From NCBI RefSeq assembly GCF_024169655.1, contig NZ_JALJWV010000001.1:2299001-2363000 (forward strand): a stretch of 64,000 nt of DNA, written 5' to 3'. The notes below the pieces were generated by a model that saw nothing but the letters and a program-made list of their open reading frames with translations, did not search any database and was not told the origin of the DNA. The position numbers and the translations under genes were made by a program. This DNA is from Pseudomonas marginalis. Lineage in GTDB: Bacteria; Pseudomonadota; Gammaproteobacteria; Pseudomonadales; Pseudomonadaceae. Position 1 is the stretch's first letter. Every line of letters starts with the position of its first letter. This document shows positions 33,404 through 43,412 of the stretch, piece by piece.

Positions 33404-34741
33404 ATGAGCAAGGTTCTTGAGAAGCCGCTGCTGGTGCAACGTTCGTTGTCGAGCCGGTTTCGCCTCAACGTTTTGAGCTATGGCTACACCCAGTTGGTGA
33501 CACTGGCGGCGCAGTTGGTACTGGTGCCGTTCTTCCTGCACGCCTGGGGGACTGGGCGTTATGCCGATTGGTTGGTACTCACCGGTATTCCGTCGATGCT
33601 CAGCCTGCTGGACCTGGGTGTTGCCCAAGCCTCGGCCACCCGCGCTACGGTGCGCGCAAGCCAAGGGGATGTGCCAGGTGCGCGGCGCAGCGTGCAGACC
33701 GCGTTGGCATTTACCCTGGTGGTGGTTGCGCTGGTATCGCTGTTCGCGTTGACCTTGGGCCGGTGGATCGACTGGGTCGGGTTACTGAAGCTCAAGAGCC
33801 TCGACCCTGGCCAGGCAAGCCTGGTGGTGGTGTGCATGTCCGGTTACCTGTGTACGCGTTTATTGGGTGGGCCGATCGAAGCATGGTTCCGGGTGATCGA
33901 CAAAACCGTCGGCGGTGTCTTGATCATGGCCAATCGCAGAACGCTGGATATCGTGCTGTCGATTCTCATCCTGATGCTGGGCGGTACCGAGCTGCAGTTG
34001 GCCCAAGGCATGTTCTTCAGCCAAGTGCTGTTCCTGGTGTTAGTGACGCTGTTTGTGCGACGTATTTCGCCCTGGCCGCTGCTTGGATTGGCGTCGGCCT
34101 CCTGGGCAGAGTTTCGCGGCATTTGGAAACCCGCCGTGGGCAGCGCAGCCATCCCGCTGGCGCAGTTGATCACCCTGCAAGGCGGTTTGCAGCTGCTGAA
34201 CCAGATCGCCGGCCCAGGCGTGGTGGTGGGTTACACCATGGCACGTACCTTGATGCGGCTGATCATCCAGTTGGGCATCACCTGCAGCAATGCGCTGACC
34301 CCTGAAATCTCGCGCCTGGCCGGGCGCGGTCAGTTCGAGGAGGCTCGGCGCTTTACCCAGCGCGCCAGTTCTCTCGTACTGGGTGCGTGCGTGCTGGTTT
34401 ACGGCGCCGGTATCTGGGCCGGCCCGCAAATTATTACGCTGTGGAGCCATGGTTTGGTGCAGATCGACCGGGTGTCATTGGCGCTGATCGGCTCCCATAC
34501 AATTTTGAACGTGGCCTGGTTCATTCTCGCGGCAATGTTGATCTCCACTAATCGTCACACCCGGACATCGGTGATTTACGCCCTGAGCAGCTTGGCGGTG
34601 TTGCTGTTGTGGATGCTGTGCATCGACCGGATTGACCCGTTGTTGGGGGCTTCGCTGTTGCTGTCGCTGCCGGAGTTGGTGGTGTTGGTGTACCTGCGGT
34701 TGATCAGTAAGGTGCAGTTCGCTGGGGAGGTGTGCCCATGA
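33404..34741 (+). CDS. wzx: Wzx-type polysaccharide flippase
   Basis: A 445-residue integral membrane protein with about 12 helices of the MATE/oligosaccharide flippase superfamily. It starts with a polar N-terminus and FRLNVLSYGYTQLVTLAAQL, and contains GYTMARTLMRLIIQLGITCS typical of the polysaccharide transporter group. In Wzy-dependent pathways the flippase moves the undecaprenyl-linked repeat unit to the periplasmic face. It follows wzc by six bases and overlaps the polymerase gene by four bases. The symbol is by function and position, since sequence identity among flippases is low. Confidence 0.85.
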   Translation: MSKVLEKPLLVQRSLSSRFRLNVLSYGYTQLVTLAAQLVLVPFFLHAWGTGRYADWLVLTGIPSMLSLLDLGVAQASATRATVRASQGDVPGARRSVQTALAFTLVVVALVSLFALTLGRWIDWVGLLKLKSLDPGQASLVVVCMSGYLCTRLLGGPIEAWFRVIDKTVGGVLIMANRRTLDIVLSILILMLGGTELQLAQGMFFSQVLFLVLVTLFVRRISPWPLLGLASASWAEFRGIWKPAVGSAAIPLAQLITLQGGLQLLNQIAGPGVVVGYTMARTLMRLIIQLGITCSNALTPEISRLAGRGQFEEARRFTQRASSLVLGACVLVYGAGIWAGPQIITLWSHGLVQIDRVSLALIGSHTILNVAWFILAAMLISTNRHTRTSVIYALSSLAVLLLWMLCIDRIDPLLGASLLLSLPELVVLVYLRLISKVQFAGEVCP

Positions 34742-35928
34742 TGTTGTCCCAGGCGCGCCTGACCCTGTACCTGCCGCTGACGTTTTTCGCCTTGCCGTTG
34801 GCGTTGAGCAATAACCTGTCGCAGCCCTTGGCATTGCTGCTGCTATTGCCCTTTGTGGTGTATGCGGCGCGCGGATTCACCCGGGCAGCGGCTTTGCTGG
34901 CGTTCGTGGTCGGCGCCAGCATCCTGCAGGTGCTGGTGTCCAGCGGCTCGAAAATCTCCTTGTATCAATTTTTGCGTTCCGGCATTCCGTTTCTCTATTT
35001 TGTGCTGCTGTTGGCCGGCTATCGCTATGCGCTGGCCAACGTGGAGAAAATCGCACGCGCCCACAGCGTCAGCTATCGCCGCATCATCGAGCGGGCGATC
35101 TACATTTTTGCCCTGGGTCAGTTGCTGCAAGTGAGCCTGTATGGCGTCGGCATTGATCTTACCAACGCGGCCTCCAAGTCCAGCGACGAGGTGGGCCGGA
35201 TCATGCTGTTTCCCACCAGTTCGGCCGTGCTGCTGTTTTTCTACGCCTGTTGCCAGCGCAAGATCGCGTTGATGCTGATCCTCGCAGTGACACTGCTGGC
35301 GGCGGGTTCCAAGACCATCCTGGCGGCAATGGCGGTAATGATCCTGTTATCGGCGATCACCCAGCGCAAGCTCAAATCCCTTGCGGTGCTGGTAGTGGCC
35401 ATCGGTGCCTTGGGCACGCTGACGTTTTATGCCAGCCCCCTGGCGGTGTCGCGTTTTGCCGCGTATCTGTTTGAGGAGAAGGGCGAGGACGTCACCCGTG
35501 CCTTCGAGATCTCTCATGCCAAGGCGTCCTTTCTGGAGAACCCGGCCACGGTGTTTCTCGGCAATGGCCTGGCGAAGCAATTGACGCCGGGGGTACCCAC
35601 CAATGACGAGCGTTGGTTCGAGAATTCCAAGTTCGATATCGAGAACGGATATTGGGGCGTACTCGCGAAGTTGGGCGTGGTGGGGGTCGTGCTGTTTGGC
35701 CTGCTATTCAGCGCCTTGCCACGCAACCCAGTGTTGCTGGCGGTGGGGGCGATCCTGCTGATCTTCTCGTTCAAGACCAGTTACCAGTTTTTCACCACGT
35801 TTGACGGCAGCTATCTGCTGGTGTGGTCGATATTCATCGGGCTGCTCAATAACGCAGCACCTGCGCGCCAGGCCTTTGTCCTGCCTATACCCCCTACACA
35901 TTCCTCGTTAAAACAGGCTGGATCATGA
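34738..35928 (+). CDS. wzy: Wzy-type polymerase/O-antigen ligase-like protein
   Basis: A 396-residue integral membrane protein with about 11 helices and a large periplasmic loop (about residues 240-300) containing FEISHAKASFLENPATVFLG, a loop position typical of Wzy and WaaL proteins. Its place next to the flippase in a locus without LPS genes suggests the capsule repeat-unit polymerase. Start ATG 34738 is preferred over a GTG at 34732: GGGGAGG precedes it and the ATGA overlap with the flippase stop is typical. Confidence 0.83.
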   Translation: MMLSQARLTLYLPLTFFALPLALSNNLSQPLALLLLLPFVVYAARGFTRAAALLAFVVGASILQVLVSSGSKISLYQFLRSGIPFLYFVLLLAGYRYALANVEKIARAHSVSYRRIIERAIYIFALGQLLQVSLYGVGIDLTNAASKSSDEVGRIMLFPTSSAVLLFFYACCQRKIALMLILAVTLLAAGSKTILAAMAVMILLSAITQRKLKSLAVLVVAIGALGTLTFYASPLAVSRFAAYLFEEKGEDVTRAFEISHAKASFLENPATVFLGNGLAKQLTPGVPTNDERWFENSKFDIENGYWGVLAKLGVVGVVLFGLLFSALPRNPVLLAVGAILLIFSFKTSYQFFTTFDGSYLLVWSIFIGLLNNAAPARQAFVLPIPPTHSSLKQAGS

Positions 35929-37088
35929 GCGCATCTGTACGCCCCGTCAGGGCCGGGATACTGACGTACCATTTCAGTGAGAACTTCGGCGCTGTGTTGC
36001 AGGCCTATGCGTTACAGCGCTGGCTGCAGCAACAGGGCTTGCAGGTCAGTTTGATCAACTACCATCCGGCTTACGTCGAAGACGGCAGCGAGCTCAAACA
36101 ACTGCTGAATCCACGTCACTTCAAGGGCAATCTCAAGGCGCTGTACTTGAAAACCCTGTCTTTGAAAACCTGGGTGTTTGGGGCTAACGCTCAATCTCGT
36201 CAGTTTGAGGCGTTCAAGGCGCGCTTCCTGAATATCGACGGGCCGCGCTATACCCGTGCAGATCAGCTCAACCAAGCGGTCCGCAACCAGCAGTTGTTGG
36301 TGGCAGGCAGTGATCAGATTTGGAACCCATCGGGCCAGACGGGCCTGGACCCTGCGTATTTTCTTGCTTTCGATTGCGACAAGGCGATTCGACGCATCTC
36401 TTACGCCGCAAGCTTTGGCAAGGAGTACCTGGAGCCTGAGTACCATGCGAAAGCCGAGGTGCTGCTCAAGCAACTGTCAGCGGTCAGCGTGCGTGAAGAG
36501 AGCGGGGTGGCAATTGTCCAGCAAGTTTCGGGGCTGGCGGCCCAGTGTGTGCCCGACCCGACGCTGCTGCACCGCGATTACTCGGCGTTGCTGGCCACGT
36601 CCACGCAGACCCGCAGCGGCCATGTGTTCTGTTATGCGTTGCGTACCGGCGTCGGTGTCAGGGAGGTCGCTCAGGCGTTGTCCCAGCACGTCGCCGGGCC
36701 GATTGTTTCGCCCTATAACGCGCACCGGCGCTGGCGGCAGATCGGCCAGACCGTGCAAGTCGGGCCGCAGGACTGGCTCAAGTTGTTGAAGGAGTCGGCG
36801 TATGTGGTGACCAACTCTTTTCACGCAACAGTGTTCGCGATCATTTTCGAGAAGCCGTTTATTGCCGTCGGTTTGCCGGGCAGCAAGGCCTCGCTCAACG
36901 CCCGCGTGTGCAACCTGCTGGCAAAGCTGGAACTGTCCCAGCGCTTTTTGCCGGCGGACAACGCCGATCAGGTGCAGCGCTTGATCGCTGCGCCGATTGA
37001 CTGGGTCGCGGTGCGCGCCCGGCGCCAGGCGTTGCAGCAAGTGGGCGAGCGCTATTTGTTGGAACAACTCGCGGCGATCAAGTCATGA
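35925..37088 (+). CDS. polysaccharide pyruvyl transferase family protein
   Basis: A 387-residue cytoplasmic enzyme of the PF04230-type family. Landmarks are GILTYHFSENFGAVLQAYAL at the start, AGSDQIWNPSG in the middle, VSVREESGV and the late TNSFHATVFAIIFEKPFI. Members transfer pyruvate from phosphoenolpyruvate to a sugar, giving an acidic ketal; colanic acid carries such a pyruvate. That would give this polymer negative charge. Start overlaps the polymerase stop by four bases and the end overlaps the acetyltransferase start by four, so these genes are tightly coupled. Confidence 0.88.
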   Translation: MSASVRPVRAGILTYHFSENFGAVLQAYALQRWLQQQGLQVSLINYHPAYVEDGSELKQLLNPRHFKGNLKALYLKTLSLKTWVFGANAQSRQFEAFKARFLNIDGPRYTRADQLNQAVRNQQLLVAGSDQIWNPSGQTGLDPAYFLAFDCDKAIRRISYAASFGKEYLEPEYHAKAEVLLKQLSAVSVREESGVAIVQQVSGLAAQCVPDPTLLHRDYSALLATSTQTRSGHVFCYALRTGVGVREVAQALSQHVAGPIVSPYNAHRRWRQIGQTVQVGPQDWLKLLKESAYVVTNSFHATVFAIIFEKPFIAVGLPGSKASLNARVCNLLAKLELSQRFLPADNADQVQRLIAAPIDWVAVRARRQALQQVGERYLLEQLAAIKS

Positions 37089-37636
37089 GTGGCTTTGAAC
37101 GCCTGAAGTATGTGGACACCTTGCCCCGCAGCGACAAGGCTCGGCGCCTGGTCTGGGGCGTGGTGTATCGGTTGCTGTTTCGCCCTACGCCACGGTGGAT
37201 GCTGCATGGCTGGCGGTGTTTTCTGCTGCGCTGTTTCGGCGCCAGGATCGGTGTTGGTTGCCGCATCGCACCCACCTGCTGCATCTGGGCACCGTGGAAC
37301 CTTGAAGTCGGTGACTTTACGGCCATCGCCGATGGAGTGGATGTGTACGCCATGGCCAGGATCACCATTGGATCAAAAGTCGCCATCAGCCAACGCAGCT
37401 TTTTATGCACGGGCACCCATGACACTCGCAGCCTGCTGCGGCCGCTGGTGACTCGGGCGATCGTCATCAAGGACCATGTATGGGTTGCCGCCGAGTCCTT
37501 CATCCATCCGGGTTGCGTGGTGGGCGAGGGCTGTGTGGTTGGCGCGCGCTCGGTGGTCACCACCGACTTACCGGCCTGGATGATTTGCGTCGGTGCGCCC
37601 TGCCGCTCCATCAAACCGAGAGACATCGCACAATGA
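37085..37636 (+). CDS. WcaF-like hexapeptide acetyltransferase
   Basis: A 183-residue left-handed beta-helix acyltransferase. Hexapeptide-type turns are seen in GVGCRIAPTCCIWAPWNLEV, TAIADGVDVYAMARITIGSK and PGCVVGEGCVVGARSVV, with THDTRS the usual active-site histidine loop. It resembles colanic acid acetyltransferase WcaF and would O-acetylate the repeat unit. The N-terminal 45 residues form the family's helical cap. It overlaps the gene on each side by four bases. Confidence 0.88.
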   Translation: MSGFERLKYVDTLPRSDKARRLVWGVVYRLLFRPTPRWMLHGWRCFLLRCFGARIGVGCRIAPTCCIWAPWNLEVGDFTAIADGVDVYAMARITIGSKVAISQRSFLCTGTHDTRSLLRPLVTRAIVIKDHVWVAAESFIHPGCVVGEGCVVGARSVVTTDLPAWMICVGAPCRSIKPRDIAQ

Positions 37637-38610
37637 AACAGGTAAAGCGCATGATGGATAAGACATGGAAGTTGATGTTTTTTTTCAGCGAGTTTTTTCG
37701 CGACATGTACACGTTTATTCGCCACAACGGGTATTCGCCGTTGGCGAGCCGCAACAAGAAGTTGTTTTACAAAATCCTGATTGAAACCCACACCGTTGAA
37801 AAAGGCCTGTCGCTCAAGGAGCCCAAGCCGCTGTTCGGCAAGGATAAGATCAACGGTATCATTCATATGCTCAACGAGTACGACCGCACCTACTCGTCGT
37901 TACCGCTGGAAATGGCGCTGGGCGCCTTCCAGGGCTATCTCGACCTGCATCGCACCCTGGGTTTGAGCGATGACTTCCTGTTTTACCTGGATGCTTATGT
38001 CGAGCATCTCAAGCGCGACGGTACCTCGGGCAATGGCGGCACCAAGCGCGCCGCGCCGTGGCTGGGCAATGGCGGGCTTGACGCCAAGGCGTTCCTGGAG
38101 TCGCGCTCCAGTTGCAGGATGTTCCAGCCCGGCAAGCTAGACAGCCGCTTGCTGACCTCGCTGGTGGAGCTGGCGCAGTCGGCGCCGTCGCAATGCAACC
38201 GCCAGTCGTCGCGGGTGCATGTCTACCAGGACCGCGCGGTGATTGCGCAATTGCTTGAGCTGCAAGGCGGATCGCGCGGCTTCGCGCATTCCGTGGACAA
38301 CCTGTTCGTGGTCACCTCGGAAGTGACTGCCTGGGGCGGTGCCGGCCAGCGTAACCAGCTATATGTCGACGGTGCATTGTTTTCCATGGGCCTGCTGCTG
38401 GCGTGTCATGCCAATGGGCTGGGCGCTTGCCCGTTGAACCTGGCGATCCTGAACACGGTGGAAAAGAAAATCTGCAGTGTGGGCGGTATCGAAGCCAGCG
38501 AGCGGTTGATCATGATGATCGCGGTGGGCAAACCCCTGGAAAGCCACTTCCGGGCCGCGCGTTCGCCACGGCGTTTGACCGCCGAAATTCTGCAACTGCA
38601 CGGTGGCTGA
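37633..38610 (+). CDS. nitroreductase-family protein in capsule operon
   Basis: A 325-residue protein. The C-terminal about 180 residues are a nitroreductase/FMN-binding fold (SRSSCRMFQPGKLDSRLL, SAPSQCNRQSSRVHVY, DGALFSMGLLLACHANGLGA). The N-terminal 130 residues are helical and specific to this group, with THTVEKGLSLKEPKPLFGKD. Proteins of this layout are found inside several capsule and exopolysaccharide clusters, so a role in modifying a sugar is likely, but the reaction is not known. The start at ATG 37633 overlaps the acetyltransferase stop (ATGA). The larger frame beginning at 37480 would mostly overlap that gene and is rejected. Confidence 0.83.
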   Translation: MKQVKRMMDKTWKLMFFFSEFFRDMYTFIRHNGYSPLASRNKKLFYKILIETHTVEKGLSLKEPKPLFGKDKINGIIHMLNEYDRTYSSLPLEMALGAFQGYLDLHRTLGLSDDFLFYLDAYVEHLKRDGTSGNGGTKRAAPWLGNGGLDAKAFLESRSSCRMFQPGKLDSRLLTSLVELAQSAPSQCNRQSSRVHVYQDRAVIAQLLELQGGSRGFAHSVDNLFVVTSEVTAWGGAGQRNQLYVDGALFSMGLLLACHANGLGACPLNLAILNTVEKKICSVGGIEASERLIMMIAVGKPLESHFRAARSPRRLTAEILQLHGG

Positions 38611-38611
38611 C

Positions 38612-39547
38612 ATGAAACGCGAAACCGTCAGTGTGATCATCCTTACCTACAACGAAAGCCTGCATATCGCCCGTGCGATCGAATCGGTGCGCGCCTTCAG
38701 CGACGAAGTGCTGGTGGTCGACTCGTTCTCCAGCGACGACACCTGCGAGATCGCCCGGCGCCACGGTGCCCTGGTGGTGCAGCACGCGTTCGTCAACCAG
38801 GCCAAGCAGTTCCAGTGGGCGCTGGATAACTTGCCGGTCACCGGTAACTGGACGATGCGCCTGGATGCCGATGAAATCATCGAGGCCGACCTGGCCGCGC
38901 AGATCAACACGCGGCTACCGACGCTGGACAAGGACATCACCGGCATCAACTTCAAGCGCAAGCATATTTTCATGGGCCGCTGGGTGCGCCATGGCGGCCG
39001 CTACCCGTTGCAGATGCTGCGGCTATGGCGCACGGGGCAGGGGCGCATCGAAGATCGTTGGATGGACGAGCACATCTCGGTGGCCGAGGGCCGCACCATC
39101 ACCCTGGAAGGCGGGTTTGCCGATCACAACCTGCATGACTTGACGTTCTTCACCCACAAGCACAACCAGTACGCGACCCGGGAAGCGATTGAGATCATCA
39201 ACTCGCGCCTGGGGTTATTTGCGGTGCGCCATGAATTGAATGAGGGGCACAGTTCGTTCCAGGCCAGGCTCAAGCGCCTGGTTAAAAACCGTGTGTATAA
39301 CCGCGTGCCGTTTACCTTGAGTTCGACCGCGTACTTTCTCTGGCGCTACTTCATTCAACTGGGTTTTCTCGATGGCCGCAGCGGCCTGGTTTATCACGTG
39401 CTCCAAGGTTACTGGTACCGCTTTCTGGTGGGCGCCAAGGTGCTTGAACTGGAAAGCGCGATTGCTCACTTACGCGATAAGGACGCAATTATCCGCGAAC
39501 TTTCAACGTTGACCGGACATAACTTGACGCTGCCCACACCGAAGTAA
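38612..39547 (+). CDS. family 2 glycosyltransferase
   Basis: A 311-residue GT-A glycosyltransferase. It starts VSVIILTYNESLHIARAIES, has the DxD-type metal site in MRLDADEIIEADL, and contains HGGRYPLQMLRLWRTGQGRI and the acceptor region EDRWMDEHISV. It resembles colanic acid WcaE/WcaA type enzymes. It adds one sugar to the undecaprenyl-linked repeat unit at the inner membrane; the sugar is not predictable. Start chosen at ATG 38612, two bases after the previous stop, over GTG 38603. A 69-base gap follows before gmd, containing a 6-bp hairpin (39565-39582) without a U tract. Confidence 0.88.
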   Translation: MKRETVSVIILTYNESLHIARAIESVRAFSDEVLVVDSFSSDDTCEIARRHGALVVQHAFVNQAKQFQWALDNLPVTGNWTMRLDADEIIEADLAAQINTRLPTLDKDITGINFKRKHIFMGRWVRHGGRYPLQMLRLWRTGQGRIEDRWMDEHISVAEGRTITLEGGFADHNLHDLTFFTHKHNQYATREAIEIINSRLGLFAVRHELNEGHSSFQARLKRLVKNRVYNRVPFTLSSTAYFLWRYFIQLGFLDGRSGLVYHVLQGYWYRFLVGAKVLELESAIAHLRDKDAIIRELSTLTGHNLTLPTPK

Positions 39548-39616
39548 CTGACCGTTTTTAACAAACACCCAAGTTCGGGTGTCGGCCTTCGTTCGCCTAT
39601 TATTTGGGAGATAGAC

Positions 39617-40738
39617 ATGAAAAAAGTCGCGCTTATTACCGGGGTTACCGGGCAGGATGGTTCTTACCTGGCGGAACTGTTGCTGGAAAAAGGCTACGTG
39701 GTGCATGGCTTGAAACGCCGCTCTTCGTCGTTCAATACCCAGCGCATCGATCACATTTACCAAGACCCCCAAGCCCCGCATAAAAACCTGATCCTGCACT
39801 ATGGCGACTTGGCGGATGCGTCCAACCTGACGCGCATCATCCAGCAGATCCAGCCGGACGAAATCTATAACCTCGGCGCCCAGTCCCACGTGGCCGTCAG
39901 CTTCGATTCGCCGGAATACACCGCCGATGTGGATGCCCTCGGCACCTTGCGCATCCTCGAGGCGATCCGTCTGCTCGGCCTGGAAAAGAAAACCCGTTTC
40001 TACCAGGCCTCCACCTCCGAGCTGTACGGGCTGGTGCAGGAAACCCCGCAAAAGGAAACCACGCCGTTCTATCCGCGTTCGCCCTATGCCGTGGCCAAGC
40101 TGTACGCCTACTGGATCACCGTGAATTTCCGCGAAGCCTACGGGCTGTATGCCTGCAACGGCATCCTGTTCAACCACGAATCGCCGCGTCGTGGCGAAAC
40201 CTTCGTCACCCGCAAGATCACCCGGGCCTTGACCAACATCGCCCTGGGCCTGGAGCAATGCCTGTACATGGGCAACATGGACGCCTTGCGTGACTGGGGC
40301 CACGCCAAGGACTACGTGCGCATGCAGTGGATGATGCTGCAACAGGACAACCCCGAGGACTTCGTGATCGCCACCGGCGTGCAGTATTCGGTGCGCGACT
40401 TCATTCGCTGGTCGGCGGCGGAGTTGGGGGTGCGTTTGCGTTTTGTCGGGGAGGGCGTGGAGGAAGTCGGGGTGGTCGAGCACATCGACGGCGACCAGGC
40501 GCCCGGCATGCTGGTGGGCGACGTGATTGTGCGGGTGGACCCGCGCTACTTCCGCCCGGCGGAAGTCGAGACGCTGCTGGGCGACCCCTCCAAGGCCAAG
40601 CAGAAACTGGGCTGGGTGCCGGAAATCAGCGCCCAGCAGATGTGTGCGGAGATGGTGCGTGAAGACCTGAAAATCGCGCGGCGCCATGCGTTGCTGCGCC
40701 TGCACGGCCACGATGCGCCGATTGCCGTGGAGAACTGA
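39617..40738 (+). CDS. gmd: GDP-mannose 4,6-dehydratase
   Basis: A 373-residue extended short-chain dehydrogenase. N-terminal cofactor motif [19 protein letters not shown] followed by [11 protein letters not shown] (NADP phosphate-binding arginines). The catalytic stretch [14 protein letters not shown] and [12 protein letters not shown] supply Thr/Ser, Glu, Tyr and Lys. Converts GDP-mannose to GDP-4-keto-6-deoxymannose, the first step to GDP-L-fucose. A strong gggaga ribosome-binding site precedes it. It is followed by fcl after two bases, and supplied with GDP-mannose by the ManC protein encoded at 43413. Confidence 0.96.
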   Translation: MKKVALITGVTGQDGSYLAELLLEKGYVVHGLKRRSSSFNTQRIDHIYQDPQAPHKNLILHYGDLADASNLTRIIQQIQPDEIYNLGAQSHVAVSFDSPEYTADVDALGTLRILEAIRLLGLEKKTRFYQASTSELYGLVQETPQKETTPFYPRSPYAVAKLYAYWITVNFREAYGLYACNGILFNHESPRRGETFVTRKITRALTNIALGLEQCLYMGNMDALRDWGHAKDYVRMQWMMLQQDNPEDFVIATGVQYSVRDFIRWSAAELGVRLRFVGEGVEEVGVVEHIDGDQAPGMLVGDVIVRVDPRYFRPAEVETLLGDPSKAKQKLGWVPEISAQQMCAEMVREDLKIARRHALLRLHGHDAPIAVEN

Positions 40739-40740
40739 GC

Positions 40741-41718
40741 ATGGCACGTGATCTGAACGCGCGGATCTTTGTCGCCGGCCATCGCGGCATGGTCGGCTCG
40801 GCCATCGTGCGCCGCCTCTGGGCCTTGGGTTATACCCGGATCCTCACCGCCAGCCGTGATGAACTGGACCTGTTGGACCCGGTAGCGGTGCAGGCGTATT
40901 TCGCCGAGCAACGGGTCGACCAGGTGTACCTGGCCGCGGCCAAGGTCGGGGGGATTCATGCCAACGCCACGTACCCGGCCGATTTCATCTACCAGAACCT
41001 GATGCTCCAGGCCAATGTGATCCACGCCGCCCACACGCATGGGGTGTTCAAGTTGTTGTTCCTCGGCTCATCGTGCATTTACCCGGTGCTCGCCGCCCAA
41101 CCGATGACCGAACAAGCGCTGCTCTCGGGCGCGCTGGAGCCGACCAACGAACCCTACGCCGTGGCCAAGATCGCCGGCATCAAACTGTGCGAAAGCTACA
41201 ACCGCCAGCACGGGCGCGATTACCGCAGCGTGATGCCGACCAACCTGTACGGCCCGGGCGACAACTACCACCCGCACAACAGCCATGTGATCGCCGGCTT
41301 GCTGCGCCGTTTCCATGAGGCGGTGCAGCGCGGTGATGAAGAGGTGCTGATCTGGGGCAGCGGCGCGCCACGGCGCGAGTTCCTGCATGTGGATGACATG
41401 GCGGCCGCCAGCGTGCATGTGATGGAGCTCAGCCAGGAGCGCTATGGCGAACACACCGAACCCATGCGCTCCCACGTCAACGTCGGCACCGGCGTGGATT
41501 GCACCATCCGCGAACTGGCCGAGGCGCTGGCCCGGGTCACGGGCTTCAAGGGGCGTTTGCGTTTCGACACCAGCAAACCCGACGGGGCGCCGCGCAAGTT
41601 GCTCGATGTCAGCCGTATCAACGCCCTCGGCTGGGAAGCCTACGTGCCGTTGGAAGAGGGCCTGCGCGATGCCTACAACGCGTATCGCGCTGCCCTCGAA
41701 CAGCCTCGGGGCCAGTGA
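40741..41718 (+). CDS. fcl: GDP-L-fucose synthase
   Basis: A 325-residue bifunctional epimerase/reductase. NADP-binding motif [16 protein letters not shown], catalytic [18 protein letters not shown], and the conserved FLGSSCIYP and [20 protein letters not shown]. It converts GDP-4-keto-6-deoxymannose to GDP-L-fucose with NADPH. With gmd it indicates that the capsule contains fucose. The stop overlaps the next start (TGATG), so it is coupled to the glycosyltransferase. Confidence 0.96.
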   Translation: MARDLNARIFVAGHRGMVGSAIVRRLWALGYTRILTASRDELDLLDPVAVQAYFAEQRVDQVYLAAAKVGGIHANATYPADFIYQNLMLQANVIHAAHTHGVFKLLFLGSSCIYPVLAAQPMTEQALLSGALEPTNEPYAVAKIAGIKLCESYNRQHGRDYRSVMPTNLYGPGDNYHPHNSHVIAGLLRRFHEAVQRGDEEVLIWGSGAPRREFLHVDDMAAASVHVMELSQERYGEHTEPMRSHVNVGTGVDCTIRELAEALARVTGFKGRLRFDTSKPDGAPRKLLDVSRINALGWEAYVPLEEGLRDAYNAYRAALEQPRGQ

Positions 41719-42926
41719 TGAAGATCCTTCTGTATGGCATCAACTACAGCCCCGAGCTGACCGGCATCGGCAAGTACAGCGGTGAACAGGCGCGTTGGCT
41801 GGCCAGCAAGGGCCACGCGGTGCGGGTGGTCACGGCGCCGCCGTATTACCCGCAATGGCAGGTCAGCGAGGGCTACTCGGCGTGGCGTTTTCGCACCGAG
41901 CAGGTCGACGGCGTGACGGTGGTGCGCTGCCCGTTGTACGTGCCGCGCAAGCCCACGGCGCTGAAGCGCTTGCTGCACCTGATCAGTTTTTCCGCCAGCT
42001 CGTGCCTGGCGGTACTGGGGCAACTGCGCTGGAAGCCGGACCTGGTCATCCTGGTGGTGCCCACCTTGTTCTGCGCGCCCCAGGCGTTGCTGTTGGCCAG
42101 GCTGTGTGGCGCCAAGTCGGTGCTGCATATCCAGGATTATGAAGTCGATGCGATGTTCGGCCTGGGCCTGGGCGGCAGCCCTTTACTGCGGCGACTCGCG
42201 TGGGGGGTGGAGCGCGGCTTGCTGCGGCGCTTTGATCGGGTCTCGACGATATCCAGCGGCATGCTCGATAAGGCCGCCGGCAAGGGCGTCGAGGCTCAGC
42301 GCCTGCTGTTCTTTCCCAACTGGTCGGAGACCGAGCGGTTTCTCGATGTGCCGCGCAACAGCGGGCTGCTGGAACGGCTCGGCGTGCCGGCGGGAAAACG
42401 GGTGCTGTTGTACTCGGGCAACATCGGCGAGAAGCAGGGGCTCGAATTGATCCTCGATGCCGCCCAGGCCCACGCCCATCGCCCGGAGCTGGTGTTTCTG
42501 ATCGTCGGCCAGGGCGCCGGCAAGGCCCGTCTGCAGCAGCGCGTAGAGCGCGAGGGCTTGCACAACGTGGTCTTCGCCCCGTTGCAGGCCTATGAAGACT
42601 TGCCTGCGCTGCTGGCCTCGGCGGACGTCCACCTGGTGATCCAGAAACGCGGCGCGGCGGATTCGGTATTGCCCTCCAAGCTGACCAATATTCTGGCCGT
42701 CGGCGGCAATGCAATCATCACCGCCGACCCCGAAACCACCCTTGGTCGCTTGTGCGATGAGCATCCGGGCATTGCCGTGCGGGTCGAGCCCGAATCGGTC
42801 ACCGCCCTGAATGAAGGGATTGCGCGGGTGCTGGCATTGCCGGCGCACAACGCGGTGGCGTTGAACTACGCCGCAGAATTTCTCGATAAAGAACGCATTC
42901 TCCAACGCTTCCTGGCACAGGTTTGA
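41718..42926 (+). CDS. wcaI: WcaI-like glycosyltransferase
   Basis: A 402-residue GT-B (family 4) glycosyltransferase beginning [20 protein letters not shown], the classic WcaI N-terminus. Later motifs are VLLYSGNIGEKQGLELILDA, FAPLQAYEDLPALLASADVH and the nucleotide-binding Glu region VLPSKLTNILAVGGNAI. In colanic acid synthesis WcaI probably transfers a fucose. A larger reading frame begins at 41499 inside fcl and is not used. It precedes gmm with a 5-base gap. Confidence 0.9.
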   Translation: MKILLYGINYSPELTGIGKYSGEQARWLASKGHAVRVVTAPPYYPQWQVSEGYSAWRFRTEQVDGVTVVRCPLYVPRKPTALKRLLHLISFSASSCLAVLGQLRWKPDLVILVVPTLFCAPQALLLARLCGAKSVLHIQDYEVDAMFGLGLGGSPLLRRLAWGVERGLLRRFDRVSTISSGMLDKAAGKGVEAQRLLFFPNWSETERFLDVPRNSGLLERLGVPAGKRVLLYSGNIGEKQGLELILDAAQAHAHRPELVFLIVGQGAGKARLQQRVEREGLHNVVFAPLQAYEDLPALLASADVHLVIQKRGAADSVLPSKLTNILAVGGNAIITADPETTLGRLCDEHPGIAVRVEPESVTALNEGIARVLALPAHNAVALNYAAEFLDKERILQRFLAQV

Positions 42927-42931
42927 CGCTT

Positions 42932-43390
42932 ATGTGGCTTGATTTACCGACCTTCAATACGGTCGTGGCATCGACGCCGTTGGTGGCCATCGACTTGGTC
43001 GTGAGCAAACCCAGCGGTGATACGTTGCTGGGCTTGCGGATCAATCGGCCGGCCTATGGCTTCTGGTTCGTCCCTGGTGGGCGTATCCAGAAAAACGAAA
43101 CCCTGGACAACGCCTTCCGCCGCCTGACCCGCGAAGAACTGGGCTGTACCTTTGAACGCGCCGATGCGCGGCTGCTGGGCGTGTTCGAGCACTTCTACGA
43201 CGACAGCGTCTTCGCCAACACCGGGAGCGGCCCGGACACCCACTATGTGGTGCTGAGTTATTGCCTGACCCTCGCCGAGGATCAGGTGCTGGAACCGCCC
43301 ACCGAGCAGCATCGGCACTACCGCTGGTGGTCGCTCGATGAGCTGCGCTACAGCCCACGTGTACACGAGAACACCCGTGCCTATTTCTGA
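42932..43390 (+). CDS. gmm: GDP-mannose mannosyl hydrolase (Nudix)
   Basis: A 152-residue Nudix-fold enzyme with the family's modified Nudix box ([20 protein letters not shown]). As in known GDPMH proteins the box lacks part of the usual REUxEE glutamates. It hydrolyses GDP-mannose or GDP-glucose to GDP and the free sugar, tuning the sugar nucleotide pool. A TTG at 42923 could extend it by three residues and overlap wcaI by four bases. The ATG at 42932 gives the usual N-terminus [13 protein letters not shown]. It stands between wcaI and manC as in colanic acid loci. Confidence 0.92.
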   Translation: MWLDLPTFNTVVASTPLVAIDLVVSKPSGDTLLGLRINRPAYGFWFVPGGRIQKNETLDNAFRRLTREELGCTFERADARLLGVFEHFYDDSVFANTGSGPDTHYVVLSYCLTLAEDQVLEPPTEQHRHYRWWSLDELRYSPRVHENTRAYF

Positions 43391-43412
43391 CCCTCTATCG
43401 AAGGACGCCTTC

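Noticed and set aside
39565..39582. Hairpin before gmd as a terminator
   Set aside because: The stem is only 6 bp and no T run follows; the gap is short and the genes are probably co-transcribed.
41499..41717. N-terminal extension of the WcaI frame into fcl
   Set aside because: The ATG at 41718 gives the conserved WcaI start and couples to the fcl stop; the extension is out-of-frame reading of fcl.
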